In this document: in pieces, positions 1-12,177 of the stretch
Layout: each line of letters starts with the position of its first letter
Position numbering within the stretch: the first letter of the stretch is position 1
DNA from: Halomonas urumqiensis
GTDB taxonomy: Bacteria > Pseudomonadota > Gammaproteobacteria > Pseudomonadales > Halomonadaceae
Direction of reading: 5' to 3'
DNA length: 64,000 nucleotides
Assembly: GCF_003028575.1 (NCBI RefSeq)
Contig: NZ_PYUD01000008.1
Coordinates: 1 to 64,000, forward strand
Position numbers and translations under genes: made by a program
The notes under the pieces: model-generated
What the model saw: only the letters and a program-made list of their open reading frames with translations
What the model was told of the DNA's origin: nothing
Database searches by the model: none

Positions 1-75
1 TGAGCGGAGCGTCTCGCTTGCCGTCGTGGCCTGCCGTGTTGCGGCGGCCTCGCCAGCGCCCTGCGAGGAAGGCGT

Positions 76-103
76 ATTCTACGTGATCGGCGTGGCGTGT
101 CAA
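76..103 (-). promoter_or_regulatory. Strong sigma-70 promoter reading out of the window
   Basis: On the minus strand a perfect -35 TTGACA (103-98) is followed after 16 bases by -10 TAGAAT (81-76) and a GC-rich discriminator. Near-consensus promoters like this usually drive rRNA or tRNA genes. The target lies left of base 1 and cannot be seen. Confidence 0.6.
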
Positions 104-230
104 GCGCCATGTTTCGCCGGGGTGATGACTCACCCAGAAACTGTCGACAGCACCAAAACCCCAGTACTATCAATCACTTTCTTCACTTACCACCGCCTGC
201 AACGTTGCCCGTCGCCGGCAGCGGATGCGT

Positions 231-259
231 ACTTTACGGTTTTCATGACGTCCATGCAA
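231..259 (-). promoter_or_regulatory. Second leftward promoter candidate
   Basis: On the minus strand TTGCAT (259-254), a 17-base spacer and TAAAGT (236-231) form a fair sigma-70 promoter about 155 bases upstream of the stronger one at 76-103. Tandem promoters are typical of rRNA operons, but the target is outside the window. Confidence 0.35.
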
Positions 260-348
260 TACCCTGCATCAGAAAAATGTCACGCCGTATGTCATGAAGG
301 TGGCGTGGATCACTGGGCAGGCGTTGTGATTCCACGCAAAACGACGAC

Positions 349-1239
349 TCAGCTATCGCCAGGTGAACGCTTCATCTTGCGCATCACAGCCATCACAGGC
401 CCGGAGGCCACGTAGGCGCCGAACAGCAGCAACAGCATCACCGAAGGCTCGACCGAGATGACAACGAACCCGAGCACGATGGCCAACAACACCACGAAGG
501 GAACGGGACCCTTGAGGTCGATATCCTTGAAGCTGTAGTAGCGAATATTGCTGACCATCAGCACCCCAGCTGCCCCAACAATGAACAACATCAGCAGCTT
601 GAAACCAAAGGCGTCGGCATCGAAACTGTGGAACGTCCACACGCTGGCAGCCACCAGGGCCGCCGCCGAGGGGCTTGGCAGGCCGATGAACCATTTCTTG
701 TCGACACTGCCAACCTGCACATTGAAGCGCGCCAGCCGCAGCGCGGCGCAGGCCACATACAGGAAAGCCACGACCCAGCCGGTCTTGCCGATGTCCTGGA
801 GTATCCAGGTGAAGGCGACTAATGCCGGTGCCGCACCGAACGAGAGCATGTCGGCCAGACTATCGTACTCGGCACCAAACGCGCTCTGAGTATTGGTCAT
901 GCGGGCGACTCGACCGTCCAGTCCATCGAGCACCATGGCGATGAAGATGGCAACCGCAGCGGTAGTAAATTCGCCGTTGATGCCTGCCACCACGGCAAAG
1001 AAACCTGCGAACAGCGCAGACGTGGTGAATAGATTGGGCAACAGATAAATACCCTTGCGCCGCACCTTCTGGCCATTTTCCATGGACTCTTCGATGACTT
1101 CCGTCTCGCGCAGAAAGGCCGCGGCAATATCCTCCTCGGCAGGAGAAGCCGTGTCATTCGTCCTGCCGTCATCACCAGCCTCCATGCCATCTGAAGTCTG
1201 CGCAGCTTCGTTCTCGGGCTTTCTGGAATCCTGACTCAT
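349..1239 (-). CDS. pssA: CDP-diacylglycerol--serine O-phosphatidyltransferase
   Basis: Membrane enzyme that joins serine to CDP-diacylglycerol to give phosphatidylserine, the precursor of phosphatidylethanolamine. The CDP-alcohol phosphotransferase signature is complete: D105, D108, G109, A112, R113, G122, D126 and D130 (D-x2-DG-x2-AR-x8-G-x3-D-x3-D). Several hydrophobic segments follow to the C terminus. I start at 1239 (MSQDSR, 296 residues), because the upstream 36 codons look like translated intergenic DNA. The first 50 or so residues are acidic and hydrophilic. It follows ilvC on the same strand, as in Pseudomonas, but a hairpin lies between them. Confidence 0.93.
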   Translation of the reverse strand: MSQDSRKPENEAAQTSDGMEAGDDGRTNDTASPAEEDIAAAFLRETEVIEESMENGQKVRRKGIYLLPNLFTTSALFAGFFAVVAGINGEFTTAAVAIFIAMVLDGLDGRVARMTNTQSAFGAEYDSLADMLSFGAAPALVAFTWILQDIGKTGWVVAFLYVACAALRLARFNVQVGSVDKKWFIGLPSPSAAALVAASVWTFHSFDADAFGFKLLMLFIVGAAGVLMVSNIRYYSFKDIDLKGPVPFVVLLAIVLGFVVISVEPSVMLLLLFGAYVASGPVMAVMRKMKRSPGDS

Positions 1240-1345
1240 ACGCGTTATCCATTGGCGGAGTGAAATCGCCTCACAGCGATAGGCACATTCTACACGCTGA
1301 GCGGGTGGCAAAACATCGAGCCACCCGTACGGGCGGCACTCCAAC

Positions 1346-1383
1346 ACGCAACGAGGGCGCGGAAAAACGCGCCCTCGTTGCGT
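1346..1383 (-). terminator. Hairpin after ilvC
   Basis: A perfect 16-bp stem (1346-1361 with 1368-1383) around a GAAAAA loop lies just downstream of the ilvC stop. There is no long U tract on the minus strand, so it may be an attenuating or RNA-stabilising hairpin between ilvC and pssA rather than a full terminator. Confidence 0.55.
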
Positions 1384-1403
1384 TCAGCCGGCCCCTTGCA
1401 GGA

Positions 1404-2459
<1,056 letters not shown>

Positions 2460-2552
2460 TCAAGGTCGTGTCAGCGTTGATGGCCACCCGCCCCGTCTGT
2501 CGCGGCGCTGGGTTCGCGGCATCCGATGGAAGACACCTTAAGCCATGCATGC

Positions 2553-2580
2553 TGTTGCGTAAAACGCGATATTTGCAACA
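2553..2580. promoter_or_regulatory. Candidate IlvY operator
   Basis: A perfect inverted repeat, TGTTGC (2553-2558) and GCAACA (2575-2580), lies in the ilvC-ilvY divergent gap. TTGC/GCAA arms are the hallmark of IlvY operators in E. coli; the 16-base spacing here is wider. A further GCAA at 2597-2600 could be part of a second site. Confidence 0.5.
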
Positions 2581-2610
2581 CCACATGCCGAATTATGCAA
2601 TACTGAAGCC

Positions 2611-3501
2611 ATGGACATGCGACCCTTGAAGCACTTCCTGGCATTGGCGGAGTCATTGCACTTCGGCCGCGCCAGCGATGCCTGTCACGTCAGCCCATCG
2701 ACACTGTCGCGCTCGATCCGCCAGTTGGAAGAGAGCCTGAGTGGCGTGCGATTGTTCGAACGCGATAATCGTCACGTCGCGCTGACCCGTCACGGCGAGA
2801 CCTTCCAGCGCTACGCCCGGGAGGCTCTGGCGCAATGGGAACAGCTGCGCCTCTCGCTGATCAACGAGGGGCAGACGCTGACCGGCGAGATCAGCGTCTA
2901 CTGTTCGGTGACCGCCAGCTACAGTTTCCTCTACGAACTGCTCAGCGACTTTCGCCTTCGCCACCCGGGTATCGAGCTCAAGCTGCATACCGGCGACCCG
3001 GCCGAGGCAATGTCGCGAGTGCTCGCCGGGGACGAGGACATGGCCATCACACCACGCCCCCGCCAAACGCCCGAGGCGCTGGCATTCAAGTCCCTGACCC
3101 GCTCGCCGCTGGTCTTCATCGCCCCGCATGACGCCCATGACTGGATTCCCCCCACGCCCGAGTCACCCAGTGCCGAGCAGTGGCGGGACGTGCCGATGAT
3201 TCTCTCCGAGGCCGGGCTGTCGCGGCAGTACAGCGACACCTGGTTCAAGGCGCTTGGCATCGCGCCACGCATCTACGCCCAGGTGGCCGGGCACGAGGCC
3301 ATCGTCAGCATGGTGGGGCTGGGCTTCGGCATCGGCGTGGTGCCGAAGATCGTGCTCGACAACAGCCCACTCGTTCAGCGCGTCCGGGTTCTCCCGGTGA
3401 AGCCGGAACTTCCCCACTACGATGTCGGCCTGTGTGTGCTGGAGCGACGCTTGAGAAGCCCACTGATCCAGGCGCTGTGGCAGGAAGTCATCGAGCGCTG
3501 A
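2611..3501 (+). CDS. ilvY: LysR-family regulator IlvY
   Basis: LysR-type transcription factor of 296 residues. The N-terminal winged helix-turn-helix covers residues 1-60 (LHFGRASDACHVSPSTLSR, then ARG-free FERDNRHV). The rest is a periplasmic-binding-like effector domain. IlvY senses acetolactate and acetohydroxybutyrate and activates ilvC. Divergence from ilvC makes the assignment firm. The ATG at 2611 has no good ribosome site, and a possible -10 (TGCAAT, 2596-2601) is very close, so the message may be nearly leaderless. A second ATG at 2617 is an alternative start. Confidence 0.88.
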   Translation: MDMRPLKHFLALAESLHFGRASDACHVSPSTLSRSIRQLEESLSGVRLFERDNRHVALTRHGETFQRYAREALAQWEQLRLSLINEGQTLTGEISVYCSVTASYSFLYELLSDFRLRHPGIELKLHTGDPAEAMSRVLAGDEDMAITPRPRQTPEALAFKSLTRSPLVFIAPHDAHDWIPPTPESPSAEQWRDVPMILSEAGLSRQYSDTWFKALGIAPRIYAQVAGHEAIVSMVGLGFGIGVVPKIVLDNSPLVQRVRVLPVKPELPHYDVGLCVLERRLRSPLIQALWQEVIER

Positions 3502-3512
3502 CCCGCCGGAAG

Positions 3513-3546
3513 ACGCAAAAGCCGCCCCGTGTGGCGGCTTTTGCGT
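3513..3546. terminator. Bidirectional terminator ilvY/ilvH
   Basis: A perfect 14-bp stem (3513-3526 with 3533-3546) with a six-base loop carries A4 and T4 runs on its two sides. It lies between the convergent ilvY and ilvH genes and can serve both. Confidence 0.8.
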
Positions 3547-3569
3547 TGCTCTCGTTACCTCGAACACCC

Positions 3570-4061
3570 CTACAGGGACAGCACCTTGTCGCCGCGGGCT
3601 ATCCCCGACACACCGGTGCGCGCCACTTCGAGAATGCCAACCGGCGCCATGGCCTGCAGGAAGGCGTCGAGCTTGCCGGCATCGCCGGTGATCTGCACGG
3701 TATAGAGGCTTGGCGAGACATCGACGATCTGGGCACGAAAGATATCCACCGTGCGCTTCACTTCATCACGCGCGGCCCCCAGCGCCTTGACCTTGATCAG
3801 CATCAGCTCGCGCTCGATGTGGTTGCCTTCGGTCAAATCCACCAGCTTGACCACGTCGATCAGCTTGTTGAGGTGCTTGGTGATCTGTTCGATCACCCGG
3901 TCATCCCCCACTGTCGTCACGGTCAGCCTCGACAGGCTCGGGTCCTCGGTAGGCGCCACGTTCAGCGTTTCGATGTTGAAGTTGCGCTGGGAGAACAACC
4001 CCACCACACGCGACAGGGCGCCCGGTTCGTTTTCCATCAGAATCGAGATGATATGGCGCAT
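3570..4061 (-). CDS. ilvH: Acetolactate synthase small (regulatory) subunit
   Basis: Regulatory subunit of acetohydroxyacid synthase; it binds valine through an N-terminal ACT domain (residues 1-75, beginning MRHIISILMENEPGALSRVV) and activates the large subunit. At 163 residues it has the normal length of IlvH. Its ATG overlaps the stop of ilvI by one base (TGATG), so the two subunits are translationally coupled and made in balance. Confidence 0.96.
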   Translation of the reverse strand: MRHIISILMENEPGALSRVVGLFSQRNFNIETLNVAPTEDPSLSRLTVTTVGDDRVIEQITKHLNKLIDVVKLVDLTEGNHIERELMLIKVKALGAARDEVKRTVDIFRAQIVDVSPSLYTVQITGDAGKLDAFLQAMAPVGILEVARTGVSGIARGDKVLSL

Positions 4062-5785
4062 CAGGTCCGCTCCGTCTTGGAAAGCAGCATGTCACGCATG
4101 GAGCCCAGGGGCACCTGCATCGGATAGACGTGCTCGTGAGGGTCGACGAGAACATCGAGGAACACCAGCTCATGCTTGTCGGCAAAGGCGCGTTCCAATG
4201 CCGGTTCGAGCTCCTCGAGGGTCTCGACCCGCAGGGCGGTGAAGCCATACGACTCGATCAGTTTCTGGAAGTCTGGCAACGACTCCATGTAGGAGTGCGC
4301 ATGGCGGGACTTGTAGTTCAGGTCCTGCCACTGGCGCACCATGCCAAGCGAGGCATTGTTGAGGTTGACGATCTTCACACCGCCACCGAACTGCTTACAG
4401 GTCGACAACTCCTGCATCATCATCTGAAAGCTGCCTTCGCCGGTCACGCAGATGACCTGCTCATCCGGGAAGTTATGCTTGATGCCCATGGCCGCCGGGA
4501 AACCGAAGCCCATGGTACCGAGCCCCCCGGACGTGATGAAGCGGTTGGGCTTGTCGAACTTGTAGTACTGAGCCGCGAACATCTGGTGCTGGCCCACGTC
4601 GGTCGTCACGTATGCCTCGCCACGGGTGATGCGACACAGCGCCTCGATCACTTCCTGGGGCTTGATGGACTCACCGGGCCTGGAAGGCTCATACAGCTTG
4701 CCGACCCGATCTTCACGCCAGCCCTCGATCTTCTGCCACCATTCGGCGAGCGACTCCGGGTTGGCGATCTCCTTGCCCTGCACCAGGCTGATCATTTCAC
4801 TGATCACGCTGCCGGCGGGGCCCACGATCGGCACATCGGCACGCACCGTCTTGGACACCGAGCTCGGGTCGATATCGACGTGAACGATCTTGGCCGTGGG
4901 GCAGAACTTGGACGTATTGTTGGTGACGCGATCATCGAAACGCGCGCCGATGGCAATGATCAGGTCGGCGTGATGCATGGCCATGTTCGACTCATAGGAG
5001 CCGTGCATGCCGAGCCAGCCCAGGCACTGCTTGTCGCTTTGCGGATAGGAACCGATACCCATCAGGGTGGTGGTGATCGGATAGCCCAACCGCTTGACCA
5101 GGTCGGTCAGCGCCTCGCTTGCGCGCCCGGTGACCACGCCACCGCCGGTATAGAACACCGGCCGCTTGGCCTTGAGCATCAACTCCACGGCCTTCTTGAT
5201 CTGGCCGGTATGCCCGCGAGTCACGGGGTTGTAGGAGCGCATCTTGACCTTTTTCGGATAGACGTACTCATAACGCTCGGTGGGGGCAGTCATATCCTTG
5301 GGGATATCCACCACCACCGGGCCAGGCCGGCCAGTCGCCGCAAGGTAGTAGGCCTTCTTGAGAACTTCCGGAATCTCGCTTGGATGCCTGATCGAGAAGC
5401 TATGCTTCACGATTGGCCGGGTGACCCCGATGATGTCGGTCTCCTGGAAGGCGTCATCGCCAATCAGGTGACTCATTACCTGGCCGCACAGCACCACCAT
5501 CGGAATCGAATCCATGTAGGCGGTGGCAATACCGGTGACCGCGTTGGTCGCACCGGGCCCGGAGGTCACAAGGACGGTGCCGGGCTTGCCGGAGGCACGC
5601 GCATAGCCGTCAGCGGCGTGGGTCGCCGCCTGCTCGTGGCGCACCAGGATGTGCTTGACCTTGTCCTGGCGGAACAGCGCATCGTAGATGTGCAGCGCTG
5701 CGCCACCCGGGTAACCATAGATATATTCGACGCCCTCATCCTGCAGGAATCGGGCGATCATGTCCGCGCCGGAAAGCAGTTCCAC
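4061..5785 (-). CDS. ilvI: Acetolactate synthase large (catalytic) subunit
   Basis: Thiamine-diphosphate enzyme that condenses pyruvate with pyruvate or 2-oxobutyrate, the first common step of branched-chain amino acid synthesis. Visible are the N-terminal catalytic segment YGYPGGAALHIYDAL with nearby HEQAATHAADGYARASG, a central FAD/Rossmann domain, and the C-terminal ThDP motif beginning GEGSFQM. I choose the GTG at 5785 (VELLSGAD, 574 residues), because GGGGAG sits nine bases upstream and the length equals E. coli IlvI. The open frame continues 36 codons further but with implausible sequence. Confidence 0.95.
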   Translation of the reverse strand: MELLSGADMIARFLQDEGVEYIYGYPGGAALHIYDALFRQDKVKHILVRHEQAATHAADGYARASGKPGTVLVTSGPGATNAVTGIATAYMDSIPMVVLCGQVMSHLIGDDAFQETDIIGVTRPIVKHSFSIRHPSEIPEVLKKAYYLAATGRPGPVVVDIPKDMTAPTERYEYVYPKKVKMRSYNPVTRGHTGQIKKAVELMLKAKRPVFYTGGGVVTGRASEALTDLVKRLGYPITTTLMGIGSYPQSDKQCLGWLGMHGSYESNMAMHHADLIIAIGARFDDRVTNNTSKFCPTAKIVHVDIDPSSVSKTVRADVPIVGPAGSVISEMISLVQGKEIANPESLAEWWQKIEGWREDRVGKLYEPSRPGESIKPQEVIEALCRITRGEAYVTTDVGQHQMFAAQYYKFDKPNRFITSGGLGTMGFGFPAAMGIKHNFPDEQVICVTGEGSFQMMMQELSTCKQFGGGVKIVNLNNASLGMVRQWQDLNYKSRHAHSYMESLPDFQKLIESYGFTALRVETLEELEPALERAFADKHELVFLDVLVDPHEHVYPMQVPLGSMRDMLLSKTERT

Positions 5786-6362
5786 TTGATGTATCTCCCC
5801 TGGAGGTCTCGAGTGCGATCCGTGGCCCAATCGGGGGCACGGGGTCGAGTGCGACGGTATGTCGCTGCCGGATACGCCGGCACCTGATGCCAAACCCTGG
5901 CATTGGCCCGGTTAGGGCCTGCACTCTCATTCGGGAACGCCGGTTCATTGCGACATGAATCCTGCGTTCCCTTCACGGCAGATCGCCGCGTCGGGGCGTT
6001 GGCCGAACCAGGCGGTTGGCCCGGTCTCGGTAATCCTTCGGCGGGTAAAGGCCCTCTGGCCTACCCTTCGCGCGGGAGTGGGGGTTGCCCGCTATATTCC
6101 GCGCCCGCAAATCAGGAACGGACAAGATTCCATTAGCGACACAATGGTGTCAACCGCAGGAAGAGCACAATCCGCAGTGAGCGTGGCCCCGCCGGCAGCG
6201 ATGAGCGGTAAGGCGTACTAAATCAGGGAAAATATCACGGGCAAAAAAGAACCCGCCGGACGCGAAGTCTGGCGGGCAAGAGGGTTACAGGACGCAACCT
6301 GATCTTAGTGTAGCCAGCCACCGGGCCGGCAACGTAAAGGTTTGTTGCGATGCACGCCCGGC
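5786..6362. other. Intergenic region upstream of ilvI
   Basis: Some 577 bases between ilvI and clpB contain no supportable gene. On the minus strand, upstream of ilvI, two small adjacent hairpins are visible (5888-5902 and 5905-5919), and a short palindrome GACAC/GTGTC lies at 6138-6151. I looked for a leader peptide rich in Ile, Val or Leu codons and found none. The clpB terminator occupies the far end. Confidence 0.5.
6241..6276 (-). terminator. clpB terminator
   Basis: A 10-bp stem (6252-6261 with 6267-6276, one G-T pair) with loop GCGAA is followed on the minus strand by TTCTTTTTT. This is a typical intrinsic terminator about 90 bases after the clpB stop. Confidence 0.85.
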
Positions 6363-8942
<2,580 letters not shown>

Positions 8943-9014
8943 GCGCTTTTCTCCATTGGGGTGGCGAGGCGTTCGGACGCCCCGCGTGGCCCGATCAATT
9001 CGTCTTGACACATT

Positions 9015-9043
9015 CAATGGAGTCAGGCTGGGCCGCTTTCAAG
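9015..9043 (-). promoter_or_regulatory. Sigma-32 (heat-shock) promoter for clpB
   Basis: On the minus strand CTTGAA (9043-9038), a 15-base spacer and CTCCATTG (9022-9015) closely match the RpoH consensus CTTGAA and CCCCATnT. It lies about 70 bases upstream of the clpB ATG, where a heat-shock promoter is expected. Confidence 0.7.
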
Positions 9044-9081
9044 TCGGCCGTGAGGAAAAGCGTAGGAAGGGTTGATGTGGG

Positions 9082-9837
9082 TCAACGTAGCCAGATCACG
9101 CTGGCCATGCGGCCGGTCTTGCCTTCATCACGGCGGTGAGAATAGAAGCGTGGTTCGCAAGCGGTGCAGAAGTGGCCACCGCTGATATGCGAGAGCCCGA
9201 GGCGTTCCAGGCGCAGCCGGGCGAGCCGATAGAGATCGGCCATGTGATGGCCAAGCCGGTAGGGGCTTGGGTCGAAGGCATCGGCGGCTTCCGGGTGGAC
9301 ACCGACAAACGCCTGCTGCACTTCCGGGCCGACCTCGAACTGGGCATTGGAGATCGCCGGGCCCAGCCACGCCAACTGCTCTTCCGGAGGGATCCCGAGA
9401 GCCGCCACCGTCGCTTCGAGTACGCCGCCAGCCAGACCACGCCAGCCGGCATGGGCGACCGCCACCCGGGTGCCCCGCCGATCGGTGAAAAACACCGGCA
9501 GACAGTCGGCGGTCATTACCACGCAGGCATACTGGTCATCGAACGCCACGGCGGCATCCGCCTTCGGCGGCGTCTCCTGGAAGGACTGCTGCACCCGCGC
9601 ACCGTGTACCTGGTTCAACCACAGGAGCGGGCGCTCGCCGCCCACTTCCTTCTGCAGCAGCCGACGGCACAACGCGACATGATCACTGTTGTCACCCACG
9701 TGCTCGCCGGGGTTGAAGCAGGCGAACTCGTCCTGGCTGGGGCCGGTCTCGCGGGTCGTCACGAAAGCACCCACGGTGGTAGGCGCCGGCCAATCAGGCA
9801 GAATCAGCGTCGGGCGCAGGTCTGGAGCGTCGCTCAT
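9082..9837 (-). CDS. pgeF: PgeF/YfiH family peptidoglycan editing factor (laccase-domain, purine nucleoside phosphorylase-like)
   Basis: Member of the YfiH/DUF152 copper-oxidase-like family, 251 residues. The family signature HAGWRG is present near residue 131, with the preceding CFNPGEHVGDN segment and a conserved CLP motif. Members have been described as polyphenol oxidases, purine nucleoside phosphorylases and, in E. coli, as removing wrong residues from peptidoglycan stems; which activity dominates here cannot be told from sequence. It lies 27 bases after rluD and 139 before clpB, the usual context. Confidence 0.92.
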   Translation of the reverse strand: MSDAPDLRPTLILPDWPAPTTVGAFVTTRETGPSQDEFACFNPGEHVGDNSDHVALCRRLLQKEVGGERPLLWLNQVHGARVQQSFQETPPKADAAVAFDDQYACVVMTADCLPVFFTDRRGTRVAVAHAGWRGLAGGVLEATVAALGIPPEEQLAWLGPAISNAQFEVGPEVQQAFVGVHPEAADAFDPSPYRLGHHMADLYRLARLRLERLGLSHISGGHFCTACEPRFYSHRRDEGKTGRMASVIWLR

Positions 9838-9864
9838 CGCGGGGGATTCCTTGGCACGTGGGGA

Positions 9865-10824
9865 TCAGCGCATGGTCTCGTGGTCGTCACGCAGGTAATC
9901 GATCAGCAGCAGCATGTCATCCGGCAGCGCTGAACGGAAGATCATTCGCTCGCGGTGTTCCGGGTGCACGAAGGCCAGCTTGCGGGCATGCAACGCCTGC
10001 CGAGGGAACTCGCGCAGAATCGTCTTCAGCGTATCACTGGCCCCTGGCGGCAATTTCAGCCGCCCACCATAGACCGGGTCGCCGATCAATGGATAGCGCA
10101 GGTGCGCCAGGTGCACGCGAATCTGGTGGGTACGGCCCGTTTCCAGCCGACAGCGCACATGGGTATGGGCACGAAAGCGCTCGACGACACGGTAATGGGT
10201 CACCGCCGGCTTGCCGGAGGCTGTCACCGCCTGGCGCTTGCGATCCTTGGGGTGACGCCCGATCGGTGCATCCAGCGAACCACCGGAGGTCATCACCCCC
10301 ACCGAAATCGCATCGTATTCCCGCGATACCGTGCGCGCCTGCAGCTGTTCCACCAGCGCCGTCTGTGCGGCCAGTGTCTTGGCCACCACCATCAGGCCGG
10401 TGGTGTCCTTGTCCAGACGGTGCACGATGCCGGCGCGCGGCACCATGGCAAGCGCCGGGCAATGAAACAGCAGCGCGTTGAGCAGCGTGCCATCGGGGTT
10501 GCCGGCCGCCGGGTGAACCACCAGTCCCGCCGGCTTGTCGATCACCAGCACCGCATCATCTTCATGCACCACCTCAAGCGGAATATCCTGTGGCTCGAAG
10601 CGCGTGTCATCCTCGATCTCGGCCACAAGCGCGAGTGCCTCACCGCCATAGACCTTGTCCTTGGGTTTCGCCGGGCTGCCATCGACGGTCAACGCACCGG
10701 CCTTGATCCAGGCCTTCAGGCGCTCCCTGGAATGGTCGGCGAACAGTTCGGCAGCGGCCTGATCCAGGCGTAGGCCGGCCATGGTGTCGGGCACACGTTG
10801 CTGTGCTTCCAGGGTCTGAGACAT
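9865..10824 (-). CDS. rluD: 23S rRNA pseudouridine(1911/1915/1917) synthase RluD
   Basis: Modifies three uridines in helix 69 of 23S rRNA during 50S assembly. It has an N-terminal S4-like RNA-binding domain (residues 20-80, LRLDQAAAELF) and the pseudouridine synthase catalytic motif with the invariant aspartate in RLDKDTTGLMV. I start at 10824 (MSQTLEAQ, 319 residues) by alignment with RluD from memory; the ribosome site there is poor. It diverges from bamD across 141 bases. Confidence 0.95.
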   Translation of the reverse strand: MSQTLEAQQRVPDTMAGLRLDQAAAELFADHSRERLKAWIKAGALTVDGSPAKPKDKVYGGEALALVAEIEDDTRFEPQDIPLEVVHEDDAVLVIDKPAGLVVHPAAGNPDGTLLNALLFHCPALAMVPRAGIVHRLDKDTTGLMVVAKTLAAQTALVEQLQARTVSREYDAISVGVMTSGGSLDAPIGRHPKDRKRQAVTASGKPAVTHYRVVERFRAHTHVRCRLETGRTHQIRVHLAHLRYPLIGDPVYGGRLKLPPGASDTLKTILREFPRQALHARKLAFVHPEHRERMIFRSALPDDMLLLIDYLRDDHETMR

Positions 10825-10965
10825 GTGCTTGAGGAGGCCTGTATGCGAGAGGTGAATCCGGGATATCGTCGGATGACTGCGTTTTGCCGCGCGGTGCTTT
10901 ATAGTGACCGGGTTTAAGGTCGATTCTAACACGGCCAATCCGCGTTGTTTGACACGAGGATCACG

Positions 10966-11793
10966 ATGCGCGTTTTCACCCCCACTGCCCGTCTGGCCAC
11001 ACTGTTGCTGGCCTCCACCCTACTGGTCGGCTGTGCCAGCAACGGTGGCGACACCCCGGAAGAAGAAGACGAGTTCGCAGGCGTCGCCGAACGCGAACTC
11101 TACGAAGATGCCCGCGATGCGCTGGATCGCCGTGTATTCGGCTCGGCCATCGAACGGCTCGAGGCGATCGACACGCGCTACCCGTTCGGCAACCACGCCG
11201 AGCAGGCCCAGCTGGAACTGATCTACGCCTACTACGAGACGAACGATTGGGAGGCCACCCGTGCCGCCGCCAGCCGCTTCATCCGCCTGCATCCGAGCCA
11301 CCCGCAGGCCGATTACGCCCTGTACATGCGTGGGTTGGCCGCCTGGGAAGCTGGCCGTTTCAGCCTCGAACGCCTGAAACTGATCGACATCTCCAAGCGT
11401 GACCTGGGCGCCTCGCGTGATGCCTATACCGACTTCAGCGAGCTGATTCGTCTCTACCCGAACAGCCAGTACGCCCCGGATGCCGAACAGCGCCTGGTCT
11501 ACCTGCGCAACCTGCTGGCGCGCCATGAATTGCACGTGGCCGATTTCTACCTGCGCAAGGGAGCCTACCTCGCCGCCGTGGAACGTGGGCGCTGGGTGGT
11601 CGAGAACTATCCCAACACAGAAGCCACCCGCGATGCACTGGCGGTCATGGTGGAAGGCTACCTGGGTCTCGAGATGCGTGACCGTGCCCGCGAGGTGCTC
11701 AACGTGCTGATCGAGAACGATCCTCGCCACGAGCAGTTGCGCGGCCGTACCTTCGAGCCCAGGCATGTGAACGCGGACTCGCTCTCGGCCTGA
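10966..11793 (+). CDS. bamD: Outer membrane assembly lipoprotein BamD
   Basis: Essential lipoprotein of the BAM complex that folds beta-barrels into the outer membrane. The 275-residue product has a lipoprotein signal with lipobox LVGC (Cys 23), followed by an acidic linker and a helical TPR-like body beginning at LYEDARDALDRR. The ATG at 10966 has GAGG six bases before it; the ATG at 10945 is possible but would put seven extra residues before the signal. The 11813 terminator ends the gene. Confidence 0.95.
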   Translation: MRVFTPTARLATLLLASTLLVGCASNGGDTPEEEDEFAGVAERELYEDARDALDRRVFGSAIERLEAIDTRYPFGNHAEQAQLELIYAYYETNDWEATRAAASRFIRLHPSHPQADYALYMRGLAAWEAGRFSLERLKLIDISKRDLGASRDAYTDFSELIRLYPNSQYAPDAEQRLVYLRNLLARHELHVADFYLRKGAYLAAVERGRWVVENYPNTEATRDALAVMVEGYLGLEMRDRAREVLNVLIENDPRHEQLRGRTFEPRHVNADSLSA

Positions 11794-11812
11794 CCGCGGT
11801 ACGCACTGCGAT

Positions 11813-11851
11813 AAAAAAACCGGCGCTGCCATGAGCAGCACCGGTTTTTTT
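11813..11851 (+). terminator. bamD terminator (copy 1 of a duplicated terminator)
   Basis: Seven A residues, a CCGG-CGCTGC / GCAGC-CCGG stem with a CATGA loop, then seven T residues form an intrinsic terminator. The sequence recurs almost exactly at 12419-12456 on the other side of the BrnT/BrnA pair. Confidence 0.85.
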
Positions 11852-11910
11852 GTACCTAGCGTTCGAGGAATCAGCTTCTCAAAAGCATAGAAAAGGTATA
11901 TTTTTTACTC

Positions 11911-12177
11911 ATGGCCACCTTCGAGTTCGATCCTCGCAAAAGCGAAGCCAACCAGGCCAAGCACGGTATCGACTTCGTGGATGCCCAGCACCTCTGGGAG
12001 GATCCGGACTTGCTGGAGATCCCGGCGAACTCTACCGACGAGCCCCGGTTCGTGGTGATCGGCAAGATCAACGACAGGCACTGGTCGGGCATCATCACCT
12101 ACAGGGGAAAACGAATTCGCCTGATCTCGGTCAGACGTTCACGAGCCAGCGAGGTAGCACTTTATGAAAGCCCATGA
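11911..12177 (+). CDS. brnT: BrnT family type II toxin
   Basis: 88-residue protein of the BrnT (DUF497) family, RelE-fold ribonucleases that arrest translation when freed from the antitoxin. Family marks are the N-terminal F-x-FDPRKSEANQAKHGI segment followed by FVDAQHLWED, and the C-terminal RLISVRRSRASE block with clustered arginines. Upstream DNA is AT-rich (TATATTTTTT) with AAAAGG as a weak ribosome site. It overlaps the next gene by 14 bases, toxin first, the normal order for brnTA, whose transcription is usually repressed by the complex. Confidence 0.88.
   Translation: MATFEFDPRKSEANQAKHGIDFVDAQHLWEDPDLLEIPANSTDEPRFVVIGKINDRHWSGIITYRGKRIRLISVRRSRASEVALYESP

Larger units (their letters stand above)
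1..348. other. Left-edge intergenic region, no gene
   Basis: No convincing coding sequence is seen before the pssA stop. The reading frames present have poor codon use and no recognisable protein. What it holds is two promoter-like element pairs on the minus strand, listed separately, which would drive transcription leftward out of the window. Confidence 0.6.

Noticed and set aside
26..415. 129-codon open frame on the plus strand at the left edge
   Set aside because: No recognisable protein, runs into the pssA 3' end on the opposite strand, and covers the leftward promoter elements.
4130..5887. 585-codon plus-strand frame opposite ilvI
   Set aside because: Mirror frame of a clearly real gene in GC-rich DNA, His- and Gly-rich with no family likeness.
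5903..6136. 77-codon plus-strand frame upstream of ilvI
   Set aside because: No ribosome site or family; lies in a non-coding leader.
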